DNA from: an uncultured Tidjanibacter sp.
GTDB taxonomy: Bacteria > Bacteroidota > Bacteroidia > Bacteroidales > Rikenellaceae
NCBI GenBank assembly: GCA_947852905.1
Contig: CANTVF010000002.1
Coordinates: forward strand, 62,001 to 126,000
Length of the DNA stretch: 64,000 nucleotides
Direction: 5' to 3'
In this document: piece by piece, positions 54,413 to 63,028 of the stretch
Layout: each line of letters opens with the position of its first letter
Position numbering within the stretch: position 1 is the first letter of the stretch
The notes under the pieces: model-generated
The model's database searches: none
The model's input: the letters and a program-made list of their open reading frames with translations, nothing else
What the model was told of the DNA's origin: nothing
Program-made: the position numbers and the translations under genes

Positions 54413-55372
54413 TCAGTCGCCTGCATAATCGTCCTCCGTACAACACCCTTCGTCCGGATACTCGAACTCCAGCGTCGAATGGGTTATTCCCATATCGGCG
54501 AGCCGTTTTTTGACAGACATTTTCACCGCGCCGAGATCGGTACCTGGCGCCACCACTACATGCGCCGTCAAAGCATTCTGCGTAGTACTTATAGCCCATA
54601 TGTGAATGTGATGCATATCCTTTACCGACGGCTCGGCCTCGATGACCCGCTCCTTCACCTGTGAGGGTACTATACCGCGCGGCACGCCGTCGAGCGACAG
54701 GCGCAGACTGTCTGTCAACAGATGTATGGTAGAGAACAGTATGACGGCCGCGATAACGAGTCCGATTATCGGATCGATTATATTCCACCCCGTAACGCTT
54801 ATCACTATTCCGGAGATCACCACGCCGACCGACACAAGCGTATCGGCGGCCATATGCAGAAACGCACCCTGCACGTTGAGATCTCGCTTGCGGTCTTTCA
54901 TGAACAGCCATGCGGTGAAGGCGTTTATCACTATGCCCACGCCGGCCACCCATGCTATGGTACCGCCCTGCAAAGGTTGCGGCTCTTTCAGCTTTTCGAT
55001 GCTCTCCCACACGATAAACCCTATGGCCGCAAGCAATATGAGCGCATTCAGCAACGACACGAGTATCGTGCTTTTCTTATAGCCGTAAGTATAGTTGGCG
55101 CTCGGCCTGACCTGCGCGAGTTTAAAGGCTATCATGGCCAAGACGAGACTTATGACATCGCTAAAATTGTGCCCTGCGTCGGAAATCAGCGACACGGAAT
55201 CGAGAATGAAACCCGCCGACAACTCGACGGCCACATAGACGAGATTCAATGTTATACCGAGTACGAACGCACGGTTGAGGTGCTGAAAGGAATCCATGCC
55301 GTGTACATGGGCATGCGAATGCCCGTGACGGTCATGTCCGTGACCAGTTTCGTTTTTCAAGTGTTTTCCCAT
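54413..55372 (-). CDS. Cation diffusion facilitator (zinc exporter)
   Basis: CDF proteins export Zn2+ or other divalent metals in exchange for protons. The 319-residue protein starts with a histidine-rich tail (HGHDRHGHSHAHVHG), then six helices (about 35-215) and a C-terminal cytosolic domain. The transport-site residues are visible as DAGHNFSD in helix 2 and HMAADTLVSVGV in helix 5. The C-terminal part has HHIHIWAISTTQNALTAHVVV and ends EGCCTEDDY, with a cysteine pair that may bind metal. Zinc is the most likely substrate from the HD-HD pattern. It stands alone on the minus strand. Confidence 0.92.
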   Translation of the reverse strand: MGKHLKNETGHGHDRHGHSHAHVHGMDSFQHLNRAFVLGITLNLVYVAVELSAGFILDSVSLISDAGHNFSDVISLVLAMIAFKLAQVRPSANYTYGYKKSTILVSLLNALILLAAIGFIVWESIEKLKEPQPLQGGTIAWVAGVGIVINAFTAWLFMKDRKRDLNVQGAFLHMAADTLVSVGVVISGIVISVTGWNIIDPIIGLVIAAVILFSTIHLLTDSLRLSLDGVPRGIVPSQVKERVIEAEPSVKDMHHIHIWAISTTQNALTAHVVVAPGTDLGAVKMSVKKRLADMGITHSTLEFEYPDEGCCTEDDYAGD

Positions 55373-55477
55373 ACCGGACCGAAATTTAGAACCGTAAACT
55401 CACGAGTCACACAGCAAAAGCCGGACCGTTTCCAAACAACTGCGGCGACCGTTTCACCAACAATCGCCGCAGATCCG

Positions 55478-56059
55478 TTAAAATTCCACTACAGGAGCAA
55501 CGTCGCTACCCTCGGCCGCCTCGAAATAGGGATATTTCTCGAACGAGAACATTCCGGCTATCAGATTCGTCGGGAAACGGCGTATTCTCGTATTGTACTG
55601 ACGGGCAGCATCGTTGAAATTACGACGCTCCACTGCTATACGGTTTTCAGTACCTTCCAGCTGCGCCTGAAGCTCCGAAAAATTCTGGTTGGCCTTCAGA
55701 TCGGGATAACTCTCCTGTATCATGAGCAACCTGCCGAGCGCATTGGTAAGCTCGCCTTGCGCCGCCTGATATTCAGCCACGGCTTCCGGCGTCAGATTAT
55801 CCGGATCGACGGTCAGCTGCGTGGCGCGGGCACGTGCCGCAACGACGCCCTCCAATGTCTGCGATTCATGCGCGGCATAACCTTTCACCGTATTCACGAG
55901 ATTCGGTATCAGGTCGCTGCGGCGCTGATACTGGTTCTCGACCTGCGACCAAGCCGTCTTCACGTTCTCTTCCTGCTTGACCAGCGAGTTGTAACCGCTC
56001 ACAAGCCATATAGCGATAATCGCGACTATCGCTATAATTACAATCCATGTTTTTTTCAT
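55478..56059 (-). CDS. lemA: LemA-family membrane protein
   Basis: A 193-residue protein with an N-terminal membrane helix (about 5-22) and a coiled-coil domain, with YNSLVKQEENVKTAWSQVENQYQRRSDLIPNLVNTVKGYA, the core LemA signature. The C-terminal FEKYPYFEAAEGSDVAPVVEF is typical. LemA function is not established; the protein is often encoded with a TPM-domain protein, as here, where the TPM gene is 138 bases upstream on the same strand. The pair probably works in the envelope. Confidence 0.94.
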   Translation of the reverse strand: MKKTWIVIIAIVAIIAIWLVSGYNSLVKQEENVKTAWSQVENQYQRRSDLIPNLVNTVKGYAAHESQTLEGVVAARARATQLTVDPDNLTPEAVAEYQAAQGELTNALGRLLMIQESYPDLKANQNFSELQAQLEGTENRIAVERRNFNDAARQYNTRIRRFPTNLIAGMFSFEKYPYFEAAEGSDVAPVVEF

Positions 56060-56196
56060 AATTTCCGAAATTTATCTGTATACATAATTTAATAACACTT
56101 CTGCGACGCATCCTGCATTACGGCATTCTCCGCCATAACTTTAATACGTCCCCTTTGCCGACAATCTACCGCCGGATGCGTAACACGGGATACCGC

Positions 56197-57093
56197 TCAG
56201 AAACTTCCGCGCGCTCCGCCGCCGCCGAAACCGCCACCTCCGAAGCCTCCGCCCCCGAAGCCGCCTCCGCCGCCGAAACCACCCATCATTCCGCCGCCTA
56301 TGCCACCGCCGATGATCATGCCGCCGCCGTTGTTATGTGTATGTCTGCGTTTCACCACATGTCCGCAATTACTGCATACATACGTGACCTCTTCAACACG
56401 CGAATGCCGCGTCTTCGACAAAGTCTGTGTTCCGACTCTCTTAAGCGTGCGTTTATGGCATCTCGGACACCTGTTCTTGAAATAGGCAGCCACTATTCCG
56501 ACCGCTAACGGGAATCCGAAGAACACGAGTAACGCGATAATCAGCACGATATCGCTACCTTTTCCCTCATCAGCCAGCTCGGACGGCATACGCCCCGCGA
56601 GCACTTCATTTATGGCCGTAACACCCTGTATCATACCGCGATCCCAATCGCGTTCCCTGAAAGCCGGTAACATGTAGCGGTCTATGATACGTTTCAGAAG
56701 CGCATCGGGCAAGTCGCCTTCCAAGCCGTACCCGGTCTGTATCTCTATGGCTCCCTGATCCACGACCAGCAATATGCCCAGTCCGTCGTCGGCATCGCGG
56801 CGCCCCACGCCCCACTGCGTAAGCAATTCGTGCAGAAACGAAAACGGGTCTTCGCCGCCTATCGAATTTACGGCTATTACCACGACCTGCGCCCTGCCGG
56901 TCTCCTTAAGGGAATAAAGCATGGTATCTATGCGATACACCGCCTGTCCCGACAGCAACCCGTCGGGATTGCTGACGAACTTTGTCCTGTCGGCCAACTG
57001 AACGTTGGGAATATCTTTAACTCTGTATTCCCGCGCGTACGAAGGCGCCGACAACCATATCAACGTCAATATTATGATCGCGAATCTCTTCAT
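56197..57093 (-). CDS. TPM-domain protein with zinc-ribbon and glycine-rich tail
   Basis: The start is set at the ATG at 57093 (298 residues); one at 57099 is possible. A signal peptide (ending near PSYAR) is followed by a TPM domain (about 25-165) with FVSNPDGLLSG, AVNSIGGEDPFSFLHELLTQWGVG and DDGLGILLVVDQGAIEIQTGYGLEG. A membrane helix (about 182-200) follows, then a four-cysteine ribbon (CPRC and CSNC), and a tail of glycine and phenylalanine repeats. TPM proteins are seen with LemA and have been linked to membrane-associated stress or photosystem repair. The gene is followed by lemA, so the pair is likely one transcript from the promoter at 57113. Confidence 0.88.
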   Translation of the reverse strand: MKRFAIIILTLIWLSAPSYAREYRVKDIPNVQLADRTKFVSNPDGLLSGQAVYRIDTMLYSLKETGRAQVVVIAVNSIGGEDPFSFLHELLTQWGVGRRDADDGLGILLVVDQGAIEIQTGYGLEGDLPDALLKRIIDRYMLPAFRERDWDRGMIQGVTAINEVLAGRMPSELADEGKGSDIVLIIALLVFFGFPLAVGIVAAYFKNRCPRCHKRTLKRVGTQTLSKTRHSRVEEVTYVCSNCGHVVKRRHTHNNGGGMIIGGGIGGGMMGGFGGGGGFGGGGFGGGGFGGGGARGSF

Positions 57094-57112
57094 ATTCATA
57101 TTTTGTAAAAAG

Positions 57113-57120
57113 CAAATATA
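57113..57120 (-). promoter_or_regulatory. -7 element of the TPM-lemA promoter
   Basis: Minus strand TATATTTG, an exact TAnnTTTG match, with TTGC at the -33 spacing (57141-57144). It is about 20 bases upstream of the ATG. Confidence 0.6.
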
Positions 57121-57408
57121 CACAAATCTCCGTCATACCGGCAATTCCGGTATTTGTATCGTACCGGCCATACGTAAATGTTACATACAAAGTACTGCGT
57201 TCCGGCAAATGTATGTATTTACGGCAAAAACGGTACCGTTTCAAACCTATATTTCTACACCTCCTCGCCGGCATGCAGGTTTACGATATGCCTGCATCCG
57301 TTCTGCCCGACACCGCAACCGACCGGAAAAACAAAGCCGTCCCGCGGGCAATGCCCGGAACGGCAAATATCGTCGCATCAACCGCCCGCAACGGATACGG
57401 CATGCCGC
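57121..57408. other. Intergenic region before the MltF-like gene's end
   Basis: About 290 bases. A short hairpin (ATGCAGG with CCTGCAT, 57273-57297) may end the MltF-like transcript but has no T-run. No gene is supported. Confidence 0.5.
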
Positions 57409-58743
57409 CTAAATCACGCGGCTACGGTAAACGTCGTATCTGGATTTGACTCCTTCGACGAATGCGAGCGTTTCGCCCGCCCCTCTGAAACGCCTGAAAT
57501 CCACGGCATCGCACTCGAACGAACTATCCCCCATGAGGCGCAGGTAACGTGCCACCGTATCCCATGAATCGGGGTCGCCGCCGCAAGCCGCAGCCAATCG
57601 CCGTGCATCTCCTACCGTCCCTACGCCGCTGTTATAACCGGCCAATACTATCATTATCTTATCTTCCGGATCGACATTCTCTCCGAATCCGAGCGTCCGT
57701 TCTATGCTTTTGATAAGTTTCGCGGCGAGCATGACATTAACTCTCGGATTGCCGAGCTGCGAAACATCCACATCGAAATGACGCGCCGTAACAGGCATGA
57801 TCTGCATCAATCCGCGCGCACCCATTTTCGACACCACATCGTTGCTGAACCGCGACTCCTTATAAGCTATAGCTGCCAGCAGCCGCCAGTCCACGCCCTC
57901 CTCGCGTCCGACCTCACGCAACACGTCGTCCCATGCCGAGATACGGCAATCGCCTATCAGACGCTCCACGCCGTAACCGTATTCATAACTTTTGAGCAAC
58001 GATACATATTCGTCCGTACCGCGGAATCCTGCCAACCAGTCTACCAGACCGTTACGGAACGACTGCGGCACACCGTCGAGTATCGCGCACACTTCCACCT
58101 TGTCAGCAAAATTATACAACACTTCGAGACCGGCGTATTCGCTGCGAATGTAACCGGCCTGCAAATCGTCGCAAACCATAAAGTCGTAGTCGCCTCTCAC
58201 TACAGCCGCCGCCATATCCACGGCATCGTCCGCCGATACGTACAACTCCGCTCCGGAAAGCGAATCGAGTACCATATCGTACCCGGCGCACCTCTCGAAC
58301 CCGACTGGCATCACGACACGCCCCGCACCTACCGTACCGACCAGTCCGCGAGTTCCGACGTCCGAACGTCCCCGCCCGAGCAAGAGATACCCGGACGTAT
58401 ACAAAGGCAACACCTCCTCGCCGGCAGCGACATCCGCGGCAAGGACTACTTCTATGCCCATTCCCGATTTTTCATGATTTTCCGACAGACCGGGAGCATC
58501 CCCCTCCGCCGCGCTCTCGAACGAGAGTCCCTCCGCATACGCATATGCCCCGAGCAAATCGTACGGGTAACCGACCTTCTTATCTCCGGCAACGAAACAC
58601 CCCGGCACGCCGTCGGCTACATATACCGTAACCGTACCGTTTACACCGGTCTCGCAGTCGCGAGCAACCTTCCCGCCGTCGTTCTCACACTCGGTGAACA
58701 TGAACAGCACCAACAGGACAGGCAATATCCTTTTCTTAAACAT
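57409..58743 (-). CDS. MltF-like lytic transglycosylase with periplasmic binding-protein domain
   Basis: MltF-type enzymes cleave the glycan of peptidoglycan, forming anhydro-MurNAc ends. The 444-residue protein has an N-terminal hydrophobic segment ending FTEC, a poor lipobox because of the glutamate before the cysteine, so it may be a lipoprotein or simply anchored. Residues of about 35-255 form a solute-binding-protein-like domain, and about 270-400 the SLT transglycosylase domain, with the catalytic glutamate in AYKESRFSN near residue 294 and SKMGARGLMQIMP. NSGVGTVGDARRL and YNSGVG-type ends are present. It stands 68 bases after the porin gene and may be cotranscribed. Confidence 0.88.
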   Translation of the reverse strand: MFKKRILPVLLVLFMFTECENDGGKVARDCETGVNGTVTVYVADGVPGCFVAGDKKVGYPYDLLGAYAYAEGLSFESAAEGDAPGLSENHEKSGMGIEVVLAADVAAGEEVLPLYTSGYLLLGRGRSDVGTRGLVGTVGAGRVVMPVGFERCAGYDMVLDSLSGAELYVSADDAVDMAAAVVRGDYDFMVCDDLQAGYIRSEYAGLEVLYNFADKVEVCAILDGVPQSFRNGLVDWLAGFRGTDEYVSLLKSYEYGYGVERLIGDCRISAWDDVLREVGREEGVDWRLLAAIAYKESRFSNDVVSKMGARGLMQIMPVTARHFDVDVSQLGNPRVNVMLAAKLIKSIERTLGFGENVDPEDKIMIVLAGYNSGVGTVGDARRLAAACGGDPDSWDTVARYLRLMGDSSFECDAVDFRRFRGAGETLAFVEGVKSRYDVYRSRVI

Positions 58744-58810
58744 TCAATAAACTTCTCCGGGCAGCCTCCTGCCGCGACAGAGCCTCTTAACCGCGCGTCC
58801 GCATCCTACG

Positions 58811-60940
58811 CTAATCGTAGAATCCCCAAGTGATACCTATCTTGAATACCCGTTTGTTTAACGGATAGTGCAGGATCTGGAAATAATCCCTCGTCCCGAA
58901 AAGGTCTTCGCTAAGGTGCCCCACCTTGAGCAATATCCTCATGCGCTTCCACTTCGCCGAGACGAAGAGGTCTACCATGGGATACCCGCCTATCTCCTTA
59001 TCTCTCTGGTTATAGAATTGTCCCGTGGCCGGATCGTATCCGAAAGCATAATACTTGGTATTATACCGTCCGTCCAATCCCACGCGCACGCGCAAAACGT
59101 CACGCACCACGTCGAACTCGAAGAAATAAGACAGGTAAGCGCTCACGAGCGGAACAGGAACTACCTCCTGGTTGGTACTCCATTGCAACAATACCCTGTG
59201 GTTCAAATGGACTCCTCCTATGGTGAAGTCCTTTCTGGCATACACTCCCGTCACGCTGACCGCCTCTGCGGTATACTGTTGCGGCGTCTTGTCCGGGCCG
59301 TAGTATACCGGATTGGCGAGAATGCTCTGATAAAACGCCGCCTCCGCATTGACGCTCGGTGCGGTAAGCATTACATCGAAACGGGTTTCATTCTCCTTAC
59401 GGAAAGAGTTATTCCATATATAATGGTTAGAGTAATACGTCTGGCTCCAATAGGAAGGTTCCCTCAGAGAGTAACTGAACTTTCCGGAGAGCGAGACGGG
59501 ATGTTCTCGCAAATATAAAGTCAATCTGGCAGAGGCCTCCGCTTCGAGGTCGTTCTGCCGGTAGCCGAACGGTACGTAACGCAGTTTTCCGCGCCAGTCG
59601 AAATACTTCCGGAACTTGCCGTCCACGGCGCCGTAAACATAAAAACTGTTACGGCTCTGCGCACGCATGTTACCCGTCAGGTAATCATCCGGCCGGAACT
59701 GATAGTAGCGATGTATATCAAATCCGACGCCCGCATCCACCGTTCCGACTATGGCGTCCCTACCCCACGGCTGCAACTGTACGAACAAACGGTTAGAGAG
59801 CCTCGACTCGTATGTACTGTCACGGGTATAATCCTTGTTTATATACCAGTTTTCGTAAAAAGGTGTAGTAGGAAGCGGCGCGTCCTCACTGCCGCCGTCC
59901 GGATCCGCAGCCTGCATACCCGACGCACTGTCCCGGTAAAGCCGGCTCCATGTATCGTACTGAAGCGAATATCCTACGTAAATGGACGGAATGCCGGCCA
60001 TCGAAAAATCGTCCTCAGTCATTCGCCGCAACGGTATGCCGTAACTATGGAACGTATAGAACGTATTGTTTTTTAAAATGTTCGACGCATCGGACAACAT
60101 GAACGGAATCTCGAACGGACGCTCCTTCTTGACTCCGGTAACGTACCAGTCGTCTATAACGCCGCCGTTCTCCTTCATCTTGATGTTGTTGAAGATATAT
60201 CCGGCGTATCCTGTATACCTTTTCCCCGTATGCGATATTCCAAGCGAGAAGTCCGTATCTCGCGTCGCCTGATTCACATATATTCCGCGTGTACCGACCG
60301 TATGGTAAGTCACGTTGAATCCCGTCGATGGGGTTATATTCTGTGCGTGCTTGACGATGATATGCTCCTCGGCATACTGTCTTTGACCTGCCGTGAGATA
60401 TCCGAGCATGGTGAACGGGCGCTTCACGTTATAGTAGGGAGCATTCTCCGTGGTATACAGATATGAATACAAAGGCTGTGCCATCTGGAAATCGCGGAAA
60501 TGCGGACGGGCATAATATCCGAGCGGCACGGACGGAGCGCCCAGATTGCCCAGATACGCATCGCCGACACCCTCCCGAAGAAAAGGATAATCCACCTGAA
60601 AATCCTGCAAAACCGTATCGATTTTCGTCATTTCGATACGGTTCATGGACATGTCTATGGTCCACGCGAAATTATTCTGCGCACGTATTGAATCGTTGAA
60701 CAGATACGATTCCAACGGCTTACGCTCCTTTTTAGTCGTATCCTGCGCCGTGGAATCGGACGGCTGCCCCTGTTCTGCGAACGGATTCATGCCTATCGAG
60801 GACTGCGGATTGAACGGATCGTTGTTAAACCCGCCGGTACCGTTCATATTGCCGAACGGATCTTGTCCGCTGGCCTCCGTGGACAGGAAACCGAGGAACA
60901 CCGCCAGCAAGCACAACAATCTATTTCCGAAACCCGACAT
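58811..60940 (-). CDS. Bacteroidetes putative porin
   Basis: The 709-residue protein has a signal peptide (ending near TEASGQ), a short low-complexity N-terminus rich in N, G and P (about 27-75) and a long beta-barrel region (about 100-709). It shows repeated aromatic strand ends, such as YLYTTENAPYYNVKRPFTMLGY and ITPSTGFNVTYHTVGTRG, and a final IGITWGFYD with a terminal aromatic as in outer-membrane barrels. The pattern fits the Bacteroidetes putative porin family (PF14121). The substrate is unknown. A promoter element of its own lies at 60967-60974, just upstream of the start and between it and pssA. Confidence 0.85.
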   Translation of the reverse strand: MSGFGNRLLCLLAVFLGFLSTEASGQDPFGNMNGTGGFNNDPFNPQSSIGMNPFAEQGQPSDSTAQDTTKKERKPLESYLFNDSIRAQNNFAWTIDMSMNRIEMTKIDTVLQDFQVDYPFLREGVGDAYLGNLGAPSVPLGYYARPHFRDFQMAQPLYSYLYTTENAPYYNVKRPFTMLGYLTAGQRQYAEEHIIVKHAQNITPSTGFNVTYHTVGTRGIYVNQATRDTDFSLGISHTGKRYTGYAGYIFNNIKMKENGGVIDDWYVTGVKKERPFEIPFMLSDASNILKNNTFYTFHSYGIPLRRMTEDDFSMAGIPSIYVGYSLQYDTWSRLYRDSASGMQAADPDGGSEDAPLPTTPFYENWYINKDYTRDSTYESRLSNRLFVQLQPWGRDAIVGTVDAGVGFDIHRYYQFRPDDYLTGNMRAQSRNSFYVYGAVDGKFRKYFDWRGKLRYVPFGYRQNDLEAEASARLTLYLREHPVSLSGKFSYSLREPSYWSQTYYSNHYIWNNSFRKENETRFDVMLTAPSVNAEAAFYQSILANPVYYGPDKTPQQYTAEAVSVTGVYARKDFTIGGVHLNHRVLLQWSTNQEVVPVPLVSAYLSYFFEFDVVRDVLRVRVGLDGRYNTKYYAFGYDPATGQFYNQRDKEIGGYPMVDLFVSAKWKRMRILLKVGHLSEDLFGTRDYFQILHYPLNKRVFKIGITWGFYD

Positions 60941-60966
60941 CTATCGTTCAGTGAGACTTTAAGCTG

Positions 60967-60974
60967 CAAAGATA
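60967..60974 (-). promoter_or_regulatory. -7 element of the porin promoter
   Basis: Minus strand TATCTTTG, an exact TAnnTTTG match, 26 bases upstream of the porin ATG and just past the pssA stop, so the porin does not depend on pssA transcription. Confidence 0.6.
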
Positions 60975-60985
60975 GTATTTTTTAT

Positions 60986-61729
60986 TTAGCGATCCCCGCC
61001 ATGAGCCGCATGCGACCGATACAGCAGACATCTGAACAGCCATATCAGTATGGAATATAATATATAAAGAAGTATCGCAGTCCCTATGCCGGTCATTCCG
61101 AAAATCAGCACCATGACGAGAGCCACGATCAGAAACACATACCGCACGGCATTGCGTCCGAAACCGAAGCCATCGAATTTGAGTGAAAACATCCTTATTC
61201 GCGATACCATGAGCAAGGCCAACACTACGACCGCCGCCAATACAGTCCACTGCGCATATCCGGCAACCGCAACGGGCAACATACGCGACAGCGTCCATCC
61301 CACGGAACCTACCAACAAAGCGCAAGCCGGAGTGGGCAATCCCTCGAACTCCGTCGTCTGGTCGTCGGAAACGTTGAATTTTGCAAGACGCAATGCGGCA
61401 CAAGCCGCAAGGATCAACATCACCGCACCCCATGCCCCGTATCCGCCCAGAAGGTAATAAACCTTCATGGCCACCAGCGTTGGCAACACACCGAAACTTA
61501 CCATGTCGGCCAGCGAATCGAGTTGCCGCCCCACCTCGGAATACTGCCTCGTCAGCCGTGCGACGAATCCGTCGAGAAAATCGAACACGGCAGCGGCGAT
61601 CATCAGCACGAACGACACTTCGAGCGCCCGGCCCGAAGGCAACGACACCATGGAAACTATTCCCAACGTACCGCACAGCAGATTCGCCAGTGTCACCGCA
61701 TTAGGTAACGTCATCATTTTCACCTTCAT
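60986..61729 (-). CDS. pssA: CDP-diacylglycerol-serine O-phosphatidyltransferase
   Basis: PssA makes phosphatidylserine, the precursor of phosphatidylethanolamine. With the ATG at 61729 (MKVKMMTLPNAVTLANLLCG) the protein has 247 residues and about eight hydrophobic segments. The CDP-alcohol phosphatidyltransferase motif DG-x2-AR-x8-G-x3-D-x3-D is visible as DGFVARLTRQYSEVGRQLDS followed by LADMVSFG. A frame extending to 61825 adds residues that overlap the promoter and is rejected. The gene is divergent from manC and its promoter overlaps the manC promoter (61819-61849). Confidence 0.95.
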   Translation of the reverse strand: MKVKMMTLPNAVTLANLLCGTLGIVSMVSLPSGRALEVSFVLMIAAAVFDFLDGFVARLTRQYSEVGRQLDSLADMVSFGVLPTLVAMKVYYLLGGYGAWGAVMLILAACAALRLAKFNVSDDQTTEFEGLPTPACALLVGSVGWTLSRMLPVAVAGYAQWTVLAAVVVLALLMVSRIRMFSLKFDGFGFGRNAVRYVFLIVALVMVLIFGMTGIGTAILLYILYSILIWLFRCLLYRSHAAHGGDR

Positions 61730-61818
61730 CCCTGTATGTTTTTCGCCCCTGCGCCGGGGCTTCGGAAAAACGCCTACGGCAACACGCCGAAAATATCGGC
61801 AAACCTTTTCGGACGCTT

Positions 61819-61849
61819 TTTGCAAAGGTAATGTTTTTTCATATTTTTG
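61819..61849. promoter_or_regulatory. Overlapping divergent promoters of pssA and manC
   Basis: Plus strand: TTTG (61819-61822), 19 bases, TATTTTTG (61842-61849), a perfect two-box match for manC. Minus strand: TACCTTTG (61823-61830), an exact -7 element for pssA. The two polymerase footprints would overlap almost fully. Confidence 0.75.
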
Positions 61850-61923
61850 TCTTGATTATCCGCAGATTGATCGACGGGCGGACAACGATTCGACAAACAA
61901 CCCAAGTAAGATCACCACCACCG

Positions 61924-63003
61924 ATGAACGACCATACATATTGCGTCATCATGGCCGGCGGAACCGGAACCCGGTTCTGGCCTATCAGCCGAACGGAAAA
62001 ACCGAAACAGTTCCTCGACATACTCGGTACGGGCAAAACGTTCCTCCGCAGCACCTATGAACGGTTTGCGGGAATGATTCCTCCGGAACATTTTCTCGTA
62101 GTCACAAACACGGCTTACCGGGAAACCGTCCTGCAACAGTTGCCCGAACTCAACGCCAACCAAGTACTGTGCGAGCCTCTGGGACGGAATACGGCGCCGT
62201 GCATCACTTATGCCGCATTCCGCCTGCGCGCCACGGATCCCGACGCGGTGATGATTGTCACCCCGTCCGACCATTTCATACAGAACGAAACGGTATTCTG
62301 CGATACGGTACGCAAGGCCGCGGTTTTCGCAGCAGACTCCGATGCACTCGTGACGATAGGCGTAAAGCCCACCCGTCCGGCCACCGGATACGGATACATA
62401 CAGGTCGAACAACCAATATTGCATGACGGCATCAACAAGGTGAAAACCTTCACCGAGAAACCGAACGAGGAACTCGCGACGGCATTTATCCGTTCGGGTG
62501 ACTTCTTCTGGAATTCCGGCATTTTCATCTGGAAAGCCGAAACGATCCTGCGCAAGATCGAAGAGCTCCTGCCGGACACCTATCAAATGTTCTCGTCCAT
62601 AGAGCGCTACTACGCCTCCGACGAGGAGCAGCGACATATAGATGCGCTCTATCCCGAATGCCGCTCCATATCCATAGACTACGGCGTCATGGAAAAGACG
62701 GACAACGTCTATGTTCTTTGCGGCGACTTCGGCTGGAGCGACATAGGAACTTGGGGATCGCTCTACGACTTCGCCTCCAAAGACGACCGAGGCAACGCTT
62801 CCGGAGATAACGCCATGCTGTTCGACACGTCGGGCTGTCTCGTACGCATACACGAAGGCAAACTGGCCGTAATAGACGGGTTGACGGATTTCATCGTCGT
62901 CAACACGGACGACGTGCTTCTCGTCTGTCCCAAAAGCCACGAACAAAACATAAAGAAATTCATCGACGCGGTGAAATTCACCGACCGGGAACGTTTCATC
63001 TGA
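61924..63003 (+). CDS. manC: Mannose-1-phosphate guanylyltransferase
   Basis: ManC forms GDP-mannose from mannose 1-phosphate and GTP, for glycans of the surface. With the ATG at 61924 (MNDHTYCVIMAGGTGTRFWP) the protein has 359 residues. Family motifs are the nucleotide-binding AGGTGTRFWPISR and EKPKQFLD, the TPSDHFI region, FTEKPNEE and FFWNSGIFIWKAE. It lacks the phosphomannose-isomerase domain that some ManC proteins carry at the C-terminus, so it is the one-domain form. It is followed by murF after 25 bases, so both genes probably share the promoter at 61819. Confidence 0.95.
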   Translation: MNDHTYCVIMAGGTGTRFWPISRTEKPKQFLDILGTGKTFLRSTYERFAGMIPPEHFLVVTNTAYRETVLQQLPELNANQVLCEPLGRNTAPCITYAAFRLRATDPDAVMIVTPSDHFIQNETVFCDTVRKAAVFAADSDALVTIGVKPTRPATGYGYIQVEQPILHDGINKVKTFTEKPNEELATAFIRSGDFFWNSGIFIWKAETILRKIEELLPDTYQMFSSIERYYASDEEQRHIDALYPECRSISIDYGVMEKTDNVYVLCGDFGWSDIGTWGSLYDFASKDDRGNASGDNAMLFDTSGCLVRIHEGKLAVIDGLTDFIVVNTDDVLLVCPKSHEQNIKKFIDAVKFTDRERFI

Positions 63004-63028
63004 CGCCGATACGACACAATAGCAAGCC

